Below are positions 1-9,073 of a stretch of 64,000 nt of DNA, piece after piece (position 1 is the first letter of the stretch; each line of letters opens with the position of its first letter). The stretch comes from Flavobacteriaceae bacterium. Lineage in GTDB: Bacteria > Bacteroidota > Bacteroidia > Flavobacteriales > Flavobacteriaceae. A program made the position numbers and the translations under genes. The notes under the pieces are model-generated. The model was not told the origin of the DNA, ran no database searches, and was given only the letters and a program-made list of their open reading frames with translations. Location: positions 900,321 through 964,320 of the forward strand of contig CP031964.1 of assembly GCA_003443635.1 (NCBI GenBank), read 5' to 3'.

Positions 1-1
1 T

Positions 2-739
2 CCGTTTATAGTTCAAGAAATTGCAGAAGCTTTAAAAGGAACTGATAAAACAGTTTTAATTAAAAACCCAGTAAACCCAGACTTATCTTTATGGTTAGGT
101 GCAGTGGAACGATTTTATACGGCAGATGTTAAAAATTTAGGCGTGATACATAGAGGGTTTTCAACTTACGAGAAAACAAGATATCGTAATAATCCAGAAT
201 GGCAAATACCAATAGATCTTCAAAATCGTTTTCCTGATTTGCCAATAATTTTAGATCCATCTCATATTGCAGGGCGTCGTGATATTATTTTCGACTTGTG
301 TCAAACTGCGTTAGATTTAAATTTTGATGGATTAATGGTAGAAACACATTATGACCCCGATAATGCTTGGAGTGATGCAGCGCAACAAATTACTCCAGCT
401 ACCCTAATTCAATTTATGGAAGATTTAAAAATTAGGAAACGAACAGATGATGAGATAGAGTTTAAAAATAAGTTAAATACGCTTCGAACACAAATTGATG
501 TTATTGATCACCAACTTATAGAAACTCTAGGAAAACGAATGAAAGTTGCTGATGATATAGGAGCGCTGAAAAAGAGTAAGAATGTAGCAGTTTTACAAGC
601 CAAACGCTGGAATGAAATTCTTGGAAAAATGATCCTTCAAGGAGAAGAGAAAAATTTAAGCGAAGAATTTATCCTTAGAGTATTTAAAGCAATTCATCAA
701 GAATCTATAAATCATCAGAAGAAGATTATAAATGGATAA
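2..739 (+). CDS. Bifunctional DAHP synthase / chorismate mutase, 5' end missing
   Basis: The frame is open from the window edge and has no start here, so the N-terminal part is cut off. The first ~150 visible residues match the end of a type I-beta (KDPG-aldolase-like) 3-deoxy-7-phosphoheptulonate synthase, with RGFSTYEKTRYRNNPEW, the LDPSHIAGRR stretch and VETHYDP. The last ~85 residues are a type II chorismate mutase: a helical LRTQIDVIDHQLIETLGKRM segment followed by IGALKKSKN. Together they make the entry step of the shikimate pathway and the branch step to prephenate, an arrangement known in Bacteroidota. A strong terminator follows at once. Identification is firm; the length of the missing part is unknown. 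Confidence 0.93.
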   Translation, partial: PFIVQEIAEALKGTDKTVLIKNPVNPDLSLWLGAVERFYTADVKNLGVIHRGFSTYEKTRYRNNPEWQIPIDLQNRFPDLPIILDPSHIAGRRDIIFDLCQTALDLNFDGLMVETHYDPDNAWSDAAQQITPATLIQFMEDLKIRKRTDDEIEFKNKLNTLRTQIDVIDHQLIETLGKRMKVADDIGALKKSKNVAVLQAKRWNEILGKMILQGEEKNLSEEFILRVFKAIHQESINHQKKIING

Positions 740-772
740 GTTTTTATTTACAAAATAATATGTATATATTCG

Positions 773-805
773 AAAAAGTTCAACAAATTATTGTTGAACT
801 TTTTT
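773..805 (+). terminator. Rho-independent terminator after the DAHP synthase gene
   Basis: A perfect 14-bp inverted repeat (773-786 with 791-804) with a 4-base ATTA loop. The right arm ends in a T run. It lies 34 bases after the stop codon. Confidence 0.85.
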
Positions 806-828
806 AATAAAGAACCAACTTAACCATT

Positions 829-2472
829 ATGAGAAAACACATTTTAGTATTATTTTTATTGAGTTCAACTTTTTTTATTACTGCTCAAAGTAAATTAGGT
901 CCAATTACTATTATTCAAGGAGAAGAGATTATAGAGGATTCTGAAAAGATAGTAAGAATAGCAGGAGAATTAAATGACAAAATTTATACACTTGCAATTA
1001 AAAAGAAAGCTTATTTTGTAAAAGTTTTTAATTCTTCAGATATGTCATTAATTTCTACTAATGAGATAGATTTATCTGAGTTTAATGGAAAAGATATTGA
1101 TTTTGAGGATTTTGCGGTAATTAATAATGGTATCTATGTTTTTGGTAGTGTATATGATAAAAAAACTAAAATTTCTAATCTTTTTGGATTTGAAGTTTCA
1201 GAAGATGGTAAACTAACTAATAAAAAGAAGAAAATATTTTCAACAAAAGTTACTAAAAAGAAAGAAAGAGGAGCATTTTATTTTAAAGACTCACCTACAG
1301 AAGATAGACTTCTAATATTACATGCAACAATTTTTGAAAAAGAAGAAGCTATTCAATATGAAATTAAATTATTAGATCAAGACTTAAGTGAATCTCTAAG
1401 TCATCTAGAAAAAATCCCTTTTAAAGATAGAAAGGATTTAGAATTTACTATAGCTGATTTTGATGTTAGTATAAATGATGATGTTTTTTTAGTCATTAAT
1501 GAAAGTTATAGAGATAGAAAAGAGAAAACTAATAAAGAAAAATTTCAAATCCATGCTTTTAAAAGTGAAAATGCATATAATAAAGAAATCATTGATATAA
1601 AATTTACTGATAAAGAAATTATCAATTGTGAAATGCTTGCAAATCAAGACGGAAAATTACAATTGGTCGGCTTTTATTCAAGCGTAAGAAAAAATGGAAA
1701 AACCAATAAAGATTTGAAAGGTGTTTATGCTTCAGTTATAAATGTGAAAACAAATGCTGTAGAACAATTAAGATTTAACGAGTTAGATCATGAAACAAAA
1801 GTAAAATTGATAGGCGAACGTAGAGCTAAAAAAGGAAAAGATGTAAAACCACTTTATTTAACTCATAGTTTGATCGAAAGAAATGATGGAGGACTTATTT
1901 TACTTTCTGAATATCAATTAATTCAAGTAGGAAGAAGTAGTGGAATAGGGCCATTAGCAGTCACTCCAATCCAACATATTAATAATGAAATTATAGTTAC
2001 TTCATTAAACCCAGATGGATCAATTGATTGGACTAATGTAATTGCTAAAAAACAAATTGCAGCTTATGCTTCATTTTCTCTAGGATTTTCAGCTTTTTCA
2101 GGTAATGGAAACTTTACTGTAGGAGCAGGGATAAATGTGCCAATAGCAACGTTAGGAAGAGGGCCTGAATATTTAAGTGCAATGCCAATATATGAAAATG
2201 AACAACTTATAGTTATCTTTAATGATAATGAAAAAAATATAAATATCACTGATATTGAAGAAATTAAAACAATGAAAGTTTATAATAAGGCGATACCTAC
2301 TGCTTATGTTTTTGATAAAGAAGGAAATATCAATAGGGTTGATCAAGGAAAGTATCAAAAAGGTCAATTAATTTTAAGACCAAGAGTATTCTACAGAAAA
2401 AGCCCAAACGAATACATAATATATTCATCAAGAAAATCTCAAGATAAACTTGGAAGATTATTTCTCGAATAA
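829..2472 (+). CDS. Exported protein of unknown function
   Basis: 547 residues. It begins with a clear Sec signal peptide (Lys/Arg, a leucine/phenylalanine core, then ITAQS as the likely cleavage region), so it should reach the periplasm or outer membrane. I recognise no family. The body is lysine-rich and mostly alternating short strands, with repeated patterns of hydrophobic strand, polar turn and DG/NG dipeptides, as in beta-propeller or sandwich proteins. There is no lipobox, no T9SS C-terminal domain that I can recognise and no transmembrane helix after the signal. The gene stands alone between two strong terminators (773-805 and 2487-2530). I see no TAnnTTTG promoter upstream. Confidence 0.75.
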   Translation: MRKHILVLFLLSSTFFITAQSKLGPITIIQGEEIIEDSEKIVRIAGELNDKIYTLAIKKKAYFVKVFNSSDMSLISTNEIDLSEFNGKDIDFEDFAVINNGIYVFGSVYDKKTKISNLFGFEVSEDGKLTNKKKKIFSTKVTKKKERGAFYFKDSPTEDRLLILHATIFEKEEAIQYEIKLLDQDLSESLSHLEKIPFKDRKDLEFTIADFDVSINDDVFLVINESYRDRKEKTNKEKFQIHAFKSENAYNKEIIDIKFTDKEIINCEMLANQDGKLQLVGFYSSVRKNGKTNKDLKGVYASVINVKTNAVEQLRFNELDHETKVKLIGERRAKKGKDVKPLYLTHSLIERNDGGLILLSEYQLIQVGRSSGIGPLAVTPIQHINNEIIVTSLNPDGSIDWTNVIAKKQIAAYASFSLGFSAFSGNGNFTVGAGINVPIATLGRGPEYLSAMPIYENEQLIVIFNDNEKNINITDIEEIKTMKVYNKAIPTAYVFDKEGNINRVDQGKYQKGQLILRPRVFYRKSPNEYIIYSSRKSQDKLGRLFLE

Positions 2473-2486
2473 AAGCATATAAAAAA

Positions 2487-2530
2487 CACACAAAAAAGAC
2501 TCATATTATAATATGAGTCTTTTTTGTGTG
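2487..2530. terminator. Perfect 44-bp palindromic terminator
   Basis: Two 22-base arms, 2487-2508 and 2509-2530, are exact reverse complements with no spacer. The outer part has A6 and T6 tracts, so it could stop transcription in either direction. It closes the unknown exported gene. The T tract and the TTTG at its right edge also provide the likely -33 element for rsgA. Confidence 0.85.
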
Positions 2531-2554
2531 GTATTATAATTATTTTCATCTTTG
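2523..2554 (+). promoter_or_regulatory. Promoter of rsgA
   Basis: TTTG at 2523-2526, a 20-base spacer, then CATCTTTG at 2547-2554. This is one base from the Bacteroidota -7 consensus TAnnTTTG at the right spacing. Transcription would start about 4-7 bases downstream, almost at the ATG at 2561. Confidence 0.5.
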
Positions 2555-2560
2555 TCAACA

Positions 2561-3508
2561 ATGACAGGACTTGTTTATAAATCTACAGGAAGTTGGTACA
2601 CCATTAAAACTCTTAATGGTAAAACTTATGAGTGTCGTATTAAAGGAAGATTTCGATTAGAAGGTATAAAAAGTACCAATCCAATTTCTGTAGGGGATTA
2701 TGTGGATTTTGAACTTGAAACAAAAAACAATGAAGTTACTGGTGTTATCAACAAAATACACGAACGTCAAAATTATATTGTTAGAAAATCAGTTAACCTA
2801 TCTAAGCAAACTCATATCATAGCATCTAATATAGATCAGGTCTTTTTATTAATTACTATCAATAATCCACCAACATTTACAAGTTTTATAGATCGTTTTT
2901 TAGTAACAGCTGAAGCATACTCCGTAAAAACGGTATTACTCTTTAATAAAATTGATACCTATAATGACGATACGCTATTAGAAGTGAAATACTTGGCAGC
3001 ATTATACAGAAATATAGGATATGAGTGTATAGGTATTTCTGCAAAAACAGGAAAGAATATCAGTAAAGTAAAACAATTAATGGAAGGTAAAGTAAGTATG
3101 TTTACTGGGCATTCCGGTGTAGGAAAATCTACATTAATAAATGCTATTGAACCCGGGCTGAGTTTACGTACAAAAGAAATCTCTTCTCAACATATGCAAG
3201 GACAGCATACAACTACATTTGCAGAAATGTTTGACCTTAATTTTGATGCTAAAATTATAGATACACCTGGTATAAAGGGTTTTGGGATTGTAGATATGGA
3301 AAAAGAAGAAGTTGGAGATTATTTTCCAGAATTTTTTAAATTAAAACAAGATTGTAAATTCAATAATTGTTTACATATTAAAGAGCCGAAATGTGCAGTA
3401 AAAAAAGCTTTAGATAACAATGAGCTAGCTTATTCGAGATATAAAAGTTATTTGCAAATTTTAGAAGGTGAAGAAGAACATTATAGAACAGATAATTTTG
3501 AAAAATAA
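2561..3508 (+). CDS. rsgA: Ribosome small-subunit biogenesis GTPase RsgA
   Basis: A circularly permuted GTPase that checks late 30S maturation. The N-terminal OB-fold (about residues 1-75) is followed by the permuted G motifs: NKID (G4) comes before GHSGVGKST (G1) and DTPGIKGF (G3). The C-terminal zinc cluster is CKFNNCLHIKEPKC. The frame could begin at a TTG at 2552, but that codon sits inside the -7 promoter element, so I chose the ATG at 2561, giving 315 residues and the usual MTGLVYKSTGSWY beginning. It heads a run of housekeeping genes that continues with dtd and the MazG-like gene. Confidence 0.95.
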   Translation: MTGLVYKSTGSWYTIKTLNGKTYECRIKGRFRLEGIKSTNPISVGDYVDFELETKNNEVTGVINKIHERQNYIVRKSVNLSKQTHIIASNIDQVFLLITINNPPTFTSFIDRFLVTAEAYSVKTVLLFNKIDTYNDDTLLEVKYLAALYRNIGYECIGISAKTGKNISKVKQLMEGKVSMFTGHSGVGKSTLINAIEPGLSLRTKEISSQHMQGQHTTTFAEMFDLNFDAKIIDTPGIKGFGIVDMEKEEVGDYFPEFFKLKQDCKFNNCLHIKEPKCAVKKALDNNELAYSRYKSYLQILEGEEEHYRTDNFEK

Positions 3509-3558
3509 TGAAGCTTTTATAGATGATTAAGAAGACATTGTTAAAATGAAATAAACAA

Positions 3559-4011
3559 ATGAAAGCAGTAATTCAACGTGTTCTTAATGCTAGTGTTACA
3601 ATCGAAGGAGAAAAAACAGCTTCTATTAGCAATGGTTTATTAATTTTAATAGGGATAGTTAATGAAGATACTATTGAAGATATTAAATGGTTAACTAATA
3701 AAATCATAAACCTTCGTATTTTTAATGACGAACAAGATGTGATGAATAAATCTTTAATCGATACTGATGGAGATGTAATCATTGTAAGTCAGTTTACATT
3801 GCATGCTAGTACCAAAAAAGGAAACCGTCCAAGTTATATAAAAGCTGCTAAATCAGATATTGCAATCCCATTATATGAAACTCTTATCTCTTATTTTGAA
3901 CAAGAATTAAATAAAAAAGTTCAAACAGGTAAATTTGATGCAGATATGAAAGTAGAATTATTAAATGATGGACCAGTTACCATTATAATAGATTCAAAAA
4001 ATAAAGAATAA
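3559..4011 (+). CDS. dtd: D-aminoacyl-tRNA deacylase
   Basis: 150 residues, the normal length for DTD. The start MKAVIQRVLNASVTI, the catalytic SQFTLHASTKKGNRPSY stretch and the GPVTIIIDS end (the Gly-Pro motif that reads chirality) are all present. The enzyme frees D-amino acids, and glycine mischarged on tRNA-Ala, from tRNA in the cytoplasm. It starts 50 bases after rsgA and ends one base before the next ATG, so translation is probably coupled to the MazG-like gene. Confidence 0.95.
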   Translation: MKAVIQRVLNASVTIEGEKTASISNGLLILIGIVNEDTIEDIKWLTNKIINLRIFNDEQDVMNKSLIDTDGDVIIVSQFTLHASTKKGNRPSYIKAAKSDIAIPLYETLISYFEQELNKKVQTGKFDADMKVELLNDGPVTIIIDSKNKE

Positions 4012-4012
4012 A

Positions 4013-4339
4013 ATGAATATAAAAGACGCACAAAAAGCAGTTGATGATTGGATTAAAAATCATGGTGTTCGCTATTTTAATGAACTCACTAATATGGCAC
4101 AACTAACTGAAGAGGTAGGAGAAGTTGCTCGTATTATTGCTAGGCGTTACGGGGAGCAAAGTGAAAAGGAAAGCGATAAAAATAAAGATTTAGGAGAGGA
4201 ACTTGCAGATGTAATGTTTGTAGTGTTATGTTTAGCAAACCAGACAGGAGTTAACCTTCAGGAAGCTTTTGATAAAAAATTAGATTTAAAAACAAAAAGA
4301 GATCACGATCGACATCATAATAACGAAAAATTAAAATAG
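4013..4339 (+). CDS. MazG-like nucleotide pyrophosphohydrolase
   Basis: A 108-residue all-helical protein of the MazG / dCTPase-like superfamily. The paired acidic motifs that bind magnesium are visible as LTEEVGEVARI and LGEELADVMFV, that is ExxE followed by ExxD. The likely role is hydrolysis of non-canonical or excess nucleoside triphosphates to monophosphates; the substrate cannot be read from sequence. The ATG lies one base after the dtd stop. Confidence 0.88.
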   Translation: MNIKDAQKAVDDWIKNHGVRYFNELTNMAQLTEEVGEVARIIARRYGEQSEKESDKNKDLGEELADVMFVVLCLANQTGVNLQEAFDKKLDLKTKRDHDRHHNNEKLK

Positions 4340-4359
4340 ATTTGTGTTTTTAAAGCATT

Positions 4360-5586
4360 ATGAATATCAATCTTCTAAAATCGATCTTAAATCAATCGTC
4401 TTCTATTGAGATAACAGGATCAAAAAGTGAGTCTAATAGGTTATTGTTATTACAAGCCTTATATTCTAATTTATCTTTAGATAATGTATCTAATTCTGAT
4501 GATTCTCAATTAATGCAAAAAGCATTGCTAGCTAATGATGGGATTGTAGATATTCATCATGCAGGTACAGCTATGCGCTTTTTAACTGCTTTCTTCGCGA
4601 CGCAAGTAGGTGAAGAAATTGTTTTAACAGGCTCTAATAGGATGCAAGAACGTCCAATTCAAATTTTGGTAGAAGCTTTACGACAATTAGGAGCAGATAT
4701 TAATTATGAGAATGAAGAAGGCTATCCACCACTAAAAATTAAAGGGAAAGTACTGAAAAAACATCAAGCTTCTTTAAGAGCCAATGTTAGTAGCCAATAT
4801 ATTTCAGCTTTACTTTTAATAGCTCCAAGGCTTAAAAATGGTATAGAATTAACTTTAGAAGGGAATATCACTTCAGTGCCTTACATTAATATGACACTAA
4901 AACTTCTTAATGAAGTTGGTGTAGAAACATCTTTTGAAGATAATGTAATTATTGTAAAACCAAACTTTGTAAATCCAGAACCAATAACTTTAATCGTTGA
5001 GTCAGATTGGTCATCTGCTTCGTATTATTTTAGTTGTATAGCGTTAAGTGCGATTGGTACAGAAATAACATTATCATCTTATAAAAGAAATAGTTTACAA
5101 GGAGATTCTTCTTTGGTGAAATTTTATAAAGAGTTTGGAGTAGAAACAAAATTTAATGAGCATTCGATTACACTTAAAAAAATCACTCAAGATTTATCAC
5201 CAAAAACTTTTAACTTAATCAACGCTCCAGATATTGCCCAAACCATAGCAGTTACATGCTTAGGATTAGGCATAGAATGCTACTTAACTGGATTGCATAC
5301 ATTAAAAATTAAGGAAACCGATCGACTGCAAGCATTGAAAAACGAAATTGAAAAGTTTGGAACTCAAGTTATAATTACTAATGAGACACTAAATATTTCT
5401 AATGTTCAAAATTTAAAAACAGATGTGATTGTTAATACATATCATGATCATCGTATGGCAATGGCATTTGCGCCTTTAGCGTTATGTGTTGGTTTTCAAA
5501 TTAATGATGCAGATGTAGTGTCAAAATCATATCCAGATTTTTGGAATGATTTTAAAAAAATAGGATTCGCTTTAATTGAAAATTAA
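4360..5586 (+). CDS. aroA: 3-phosphoshikimate 1-carboxyvinyltransferase (EPSP synthase)
   Basis: Sixth step of the shikimate pathway, joining shikimate-3-phosphate and PEP. The 408 residues carry the family landmarks in order: SKSESNRLL near the N terminus, HAGTAMRFLTAFFA (the PEP-binding region), the SDWSSASYYF segment, KETDRLQALKNEI and DHRMAMAFAPLAL near the end. It is about 20 residues shorter than the E. coli enzyme, as is common in Bacteroidota. It starts 20 bases after the MazG-like gene and probably belongs to the same transcript. Confidence 0.95.
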   Translation: MNINLLKSILNQSSSIEITGSKSESNRLLLLQALYSNLSLDNVSNSDDSQLMQKALLANDGIVDIHHAGTAMRFLTAFFATQVGEEIVLTGSNRMQERPIQILVEALRQLGADINYENEEGYPPLKIKGKVLKKHQASLRANVSSQYISALLLIAPRLKNGIELTLEGNITSVPYINMTLKLLNEVGVETSFEDNVIIVKPNFVNPEPITLIVESDWSSASYYFSCIALSAIGTEITLSSYKRNSLQGDSSLVKFYKEFGVETKFNEHSITLKKITQDLSPKTFNLINAPDIAQTIAVTCLGLGIECYLTGLHTLKIKETDRLQALKNEIEKFGTQVIITNETLNISNVQNLKTDVIVNTYHDHRMAMAFAPLALCVGFQINDADVVSKSYPDFWNDFKKIGFALIEN

Positions 5587-5603
5587 AATAAAGCTTTAAA
5601 TAC

Positions 5604-5635
5604 TTGACAACCCCTATTCTGAGATTGTATATTTG
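5604..5635 (+). promoter_or_regulatory. Promoter of queA
   Basis: TTGAC at 5604-5608 and TATATTTG at 5628-5635 match the -33 and TAnnTTTG -7 elements used in Bacteroidota. The ATG of queA follows 23 bases later. Confidence 0.65.
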
Positions 5636-5658
5636 CCACTTTCTTAAAAAACAACTAA

Positions 5659-6708
5659 ATGAAATTATCACATTTTCACTTTGATCTTCCAGAAGATTTA
5701 TTAGCAGAATACCCTTCAGAACATAGAGATGAAGCTAAACTTATGGTTTTAAATCGTAAAGAGCAAACTATAGAACATAAGCAATTTAAAGATCTCATCG
5801 ATTATTTTGAAGAAGATGATGTGATGATTCTTAATAATACTAAAGTATTCCCAGCAAGATTATATGGTAATAAGGAGAAAACAGGCGCAAGAATTGAAGT
5901 TTTCTTATTAAGAGAGCTTAATGGTGAACAACGCCTTTGGGATGTATTGGTAGATCCAGCTCGTAAAATAAGAATTGGGAATAAATTGTATTTTGGCGAT
6001 GATGATACTTTGGTGGCAGAAGTTATAGATAATACGACATCTAGAGGTCGTACGTTACGTTTCCTTTTTGATGGATCATATATAGAGTTCAGAAAAAAAT
6101 TAAATGAACTTGGTGAAACCCCATTGCCAAAATATATAAAAAGAGAGGTAGAGCCAGAAGATGAAGAACGATATCAAACTATTTTTGCTAAAAATGAAGG
6201 AGCAGTAGCAGCGCCAACGGCTGGATTACATTTTTCAAAGCATTTATTAAAACGTTTAGAAATAAAAGGAGTAGATTTTGCAGAAATTACGCTACATGTT
6301 GGTTTAGGAACCTTTAACCCTGTTGAGGTTGAAGATTTATCTAAACATAAAATGGATAGCGAAGAGATTCTTGTAGAAAAACCTGCTACTGATGTTATTA
6401 ATGCAGCTTTAAAAAATAAGCGACGTATATGCGCTGTAGGAACTACAGCTATGAGAGCAATAGAAAGCTCTGTATCTTCAAATGGAACATTAAACGAATA
6501 TGCAGGTTGGACTAATAAATTTATTTTCCCTCCATATGATTTTAGTATTGCAAATTGTATGATTACTAATTTTCATACTCCAAAATCAACATTATTAATG
6601 ATGGCTTCAGCTTTTGCAGGTCATGATTTTATTATAAGAGCATATGAAGAAGCAATTAAAGAAAAATATAAATTCTATAGCTATGGAGACGCAATGCTAA
6701 TTATTTAA
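5659..6708 (+). CDS. queA: S-adenosylmethionine:tRNA ribosyltransferase-isomerase
   Basis: Transfers and rearranges the ribose of SAM onto 7-aminomethyl-7-deazaguanine at tRNA position 34 to make epoxyqueuosine. The 349 residues are full length. Family motifs are [24 protein letters not shown] at the start, the [13 protein letters not shown] stretch, the [18 protein letters not shown] block and [20 protein letters not shown] near the end. It has its own promoter (TATATTTG at 5628) and a good terminator, so it may be a single-gene transcript. Confidence 0.96.
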   Translation: MKLSHFHFDLPEDLLAEYPSEHRDEAKLMVLNRKEQTIEHKQFKDLIDYFEEDDVMILNNTKVFPARLYGNKEKTGARIEVFLLRELNGEQRLWDVLVDPARKIRIGNKLYFGDDDTLVAEVIDNTTSRGRTLRFLFDGSYIEFRKKLNELGETPLPKYIKREVEPEDEERYQTIFAKNEGAVAAPTAGLHFSKHLLKRLEIKGVDFAEITLHVGLGTFNPVEVEDLSKHKMDSEEILVEKPATDVINAALKNKRRICAVGTTAMRAIESSVSSNGTLNEYAGWTNKFIFPPYDFSIANCMITNFHTPKSTLLMMASAFAGHDFIIRAYEEAIKEKYKFYSYGDAMLII

Positions 6709-6713
6709 AAACT

Positions 6714-6738
6714 AAAACCTCTTAACAGAGGTTTTTTT
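6714..6738 (+). terminator. Terminator after queA
   Basis: Perfect 9-bp stem AAAACCTCT / AGAGGTTTT with a TAAC loop, followed by more T. It begins 6 bases after the queA stop. Confidence 0.85.
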
Positions 6739-6873
6739 ATTACGCTTAATTGAAATATTTATATGTTAAAGTAAAATCCATTCTTTACATTACTTTCACA
6801 CTTTAAAACTTAAAAAGAATACCATTGCAATAACCAATGTAAAATATAATAAACAATACAATATACTTTTAAT

Positions 6874-6881
6874 TACTTTTG
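6874..6881 (+). promoter_or_regulatory. -7 promoter element of rlmN
   Basis: TACTTTTG matches TAnnTTTG exactly and lies only 8 bases before the rlmN ATG. The rlmN mRNA therefore probably has almost no leader. No clear -33 TTTG is seen. Confidence 0.5.
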
Positions 6882-6889
6882 TTGCCTAA

Positions 6890-7930
6890 ATGACAATTAA
6901 TAAGAAAGACATACGAGCACTTACAAAAGAGCAACTACGAGATTTTTTTGTAAACCAAGGAGATAAAGCATTTCGTGGAAATCAAGTATATGAGTGGTTA
7001 TGGCAAAAATCTGCACACAAGTTTGACGATATGACTAACCTCTCTAAAGCTACAAGAGAGATGTTAGAAGCAAATTTTGTGATTAATCATATTAAAGTTG
7101 ATACAATGCAACGTAGTAATGATGGCACTGTTAAAAATGCAGTACGTTTGCATGATGGATTAATTGTAGAATCTGTACTTATTCCTACAGAAACACGAAC
7201 TACAGCTTGCGTTTCGTCTCAAGTAGGTTGTAGTTTAGATTGTAAATTTTGTGCTACTGCAAAGCTAAAGCGAATGCGAAATTTAAATCCTGATGAGATT
7301 TTTGATCAAGTTGCCGCAATAGATAAAGAAAGTAGATTGTATTATAATCACCCATTAAGTAATATTGTGTTTATGGGTATGGGAGAACCTTTAATGAATT
7401 ATAATAATGTAATTAAAGCTATAGATAAAATCACATCACCTGAAGGGCTAGGAATATCTCCGAAACGTATTACTGTATCTACTTCTGGAGTGCCAAAAAT
7501 GATTAAAAGAATGGCAGATGATGAAGTTAAATTTAACCTAGCGGTATCTTTACATTCAGCGATTGAGGAAGTGCGTACTTCTATTATGCCTTTTAATGAA
7601 ACCTTTCCATTAAAAGATTTAAAAGAATCTTTAGAATATTGGTATGCTAAAACTAAACGTAAAATAACATATGAGTATGTGGTCTGGGAAGGAATTAACG
7701 ATTTGCAAAAAGATATTGATGCATTGGTACAATTTTGTAAATATGTGCCATCAAAAGTTAACCTTATAGAGTATAATCCAATTGATGATGGTGATTTTCA
7801 ACAAGCAAATAACGAAGCTATAAATAATTATATTCGTACTTTAGAAAGAAATAGAATTGTAGTGAATGTGCGCCGTAGTCGTGGTAAGGATATTGACGCA
7901 GCTTGTGGACAGTTAGCTAATAAAACTTAA
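6890..7930 (+). CDS. rlmN: Dual-specificity 23S rRNA / tRNA adenine-C2 methyltransferase RlmN
   Basis: A radical-SAM enzyme that methylates C2 of A2503 in 23S rRNA and A37 in some tRNAs. The iron-sulfur cluster motif CSLDCKFC (Cys114, Cys118, Cys121) is intact, the SAM-binding FMGMGEPLMNYNNV segment follows, and the second catalytic cysteine is in the C-terminal ACGQLA (about Cys339). At 346 residues it is full length. The preceding 180 bases hold the queA terminator and the TACTTTTG promoter element. Confidence 0.96.
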   Translation: MTINKKDIRALTKEQLRDFFVNQGDKAFRGNQVYEWLWQKSAHKFDDMTNLSKATREMLEANFVINHIKVDTMQRSNDGTVKNAVRLHDGLIVESVLIPTETRTTACVSSQVGCSLDCKFCATAKLKRMRNLNPDEIFDQVAAIDKESRLYYNHPLSNIVFMGMGEPLMNYNNVIKAIDKITSPEGLGISPKRITVSTSGVPKMIKRMADDEVKFNLAVSLHSAIEEVRTSIMPFNETFPLKDLKESLEYWYAKTKRKITYEYVVWEGINDLQKDIDALVQFCKYVPSKVNLIEYNPIDDGDFQQANNEAINNYIRTLERNRIVVNVRRSRGKDIDAACGQLANKT

Positions 7931-7936
7931 GATACT

Positions 7937-8914
7937 TTGAAAATTGTAGAGCAAATAAAACAACCTATTGCGTTCGAAATGGATCTTTTTGAAGAAAAAT
8001 TTAGAGTGTCAATGTCTTCTAAAGTTGCTCTACTTAATAGAATAACACATTACATAGTTAATCGAAAAGGTAAGCAAATGCGACCTATGTTTGTATTCTT
8101 AGTTTCTAAAATGGTTGCTAACGGAGAAGTTAATGATCGTACTTATCGAGGAGCCTCAGTAATCGAATTAATACATACGGCAACCTTAGTACACGATGAT
8201 GTTGTAGATGATAGTAATCTTAGACGTGGATTTTTTTCTATAAATGCGTTATGGAAAAATAAAATAGCTGTTTTAGTTGGGGATTATTTATTATCTAAAG
8301 GGTTATTACTTTCTATAGATAATAATGACTTCGATTTATTGAAAATTATCTCTATAGCAGTAAGAGAAATGAGTGAAGGAGAATTATTGCAGATAGAAAA
8401 AGCACGTCAATTAGATATTACAGAGAATATATATTACGAGATTATTAGGCAAAAAACAGCAACATTAATAGCAGCTTGTTGTAGTTTAGGTGCTGCCTCA
8501 GTAAAACCAGCTTCTCCTCATACAGAAACAATGCGAAAGTTTGGAGAATTAATTGGAATGGCATTTCAGATAAAAGATGATTTATTTGATTATGGTGAAG
8601 ATAAAATAGGAAAACCAACAGGCATTGATATTAAAGAACAAAAAATGACTTTGCCACTTATTTATGTGCTTAATAATGTGTCTTCGAAAGAGAAAAATTG
8701 GCTTATTAATTCTATAAAAAAGCATAATAAAAATCAAAAACGTGTTAAAGAAGTTATATCTTTTGTAAAAGAAAGAGGCGGCTTGGATTATGCGATTTTA
8801 AAAATGAAAATGTTTCAAGCAGAAGCATTACAATTACTTCAAAATTACCCAGAATCTGAATACAAAAAATCACTAGAACTTATGGTGAATTATGTAATCG
8901 ATAGGAAAAAATAA
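7937..8914 (+). CDS. Polyprenyl (all-trans) diphosphate synthase
   Basis: Makes the long isoprenoid chain, probably the menaquinone side chain. Both aspartate-rich motifs are present: DDVVDD within LVHDDVVDDSNLRRG, and DDLFD within FQIKDDLFDYGED. RKGKQMRP, which binds IPP, lies near residue 50. The start is TTG at 7937, only 6 bases after the rlmN stop; the next in-frame ATG would remove conserved N-terminal helix, so TTG is preferred. Chain length of the product (octaprenyl or other) cannot be told by eye. Confidence 0.9.
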   Translation: MKIVEQIKQPIAFEMDLFEEKFRVSMSSKVALLNRITHYIVNRKGKQMRPMFVFLVSKMVANGEVNDRTYRGASVIELIHTATLVHDDVVDDSNLRRGFFSINALWKNKIAVLVGDYLLSKGLLLSIDNNDFDLLKIISIAVREMSEGELLQIEKARQLDITENIYYEIIRQKTATLIAACCSLGAASVKPASPHTETMRKFGELIGMAFQIKDDLFDYGEDKIGKPTGIDIKEQKMTLPLIYVLNNVSSKEKNWLINSIKKHNKNQKRVKEVISFVKERGGLDYAILKMKMFQAEALQLLQNYPESEYKKSLELMVNYVIDRKK

Positions 8915-9073
8915 TTTTTAAATTAATTTAGGTTAAATATTTAAACCCAATTTGGGGCATTTGTTTTGAGATGATACTCCCAAATAATTGTACTAAATTG
9001 TAATTTCAAAAAATAATTTTAATCTCAGGCAACCTTTAATACAACTTTTACGTCTTTATAAATAGAAGCTTAA

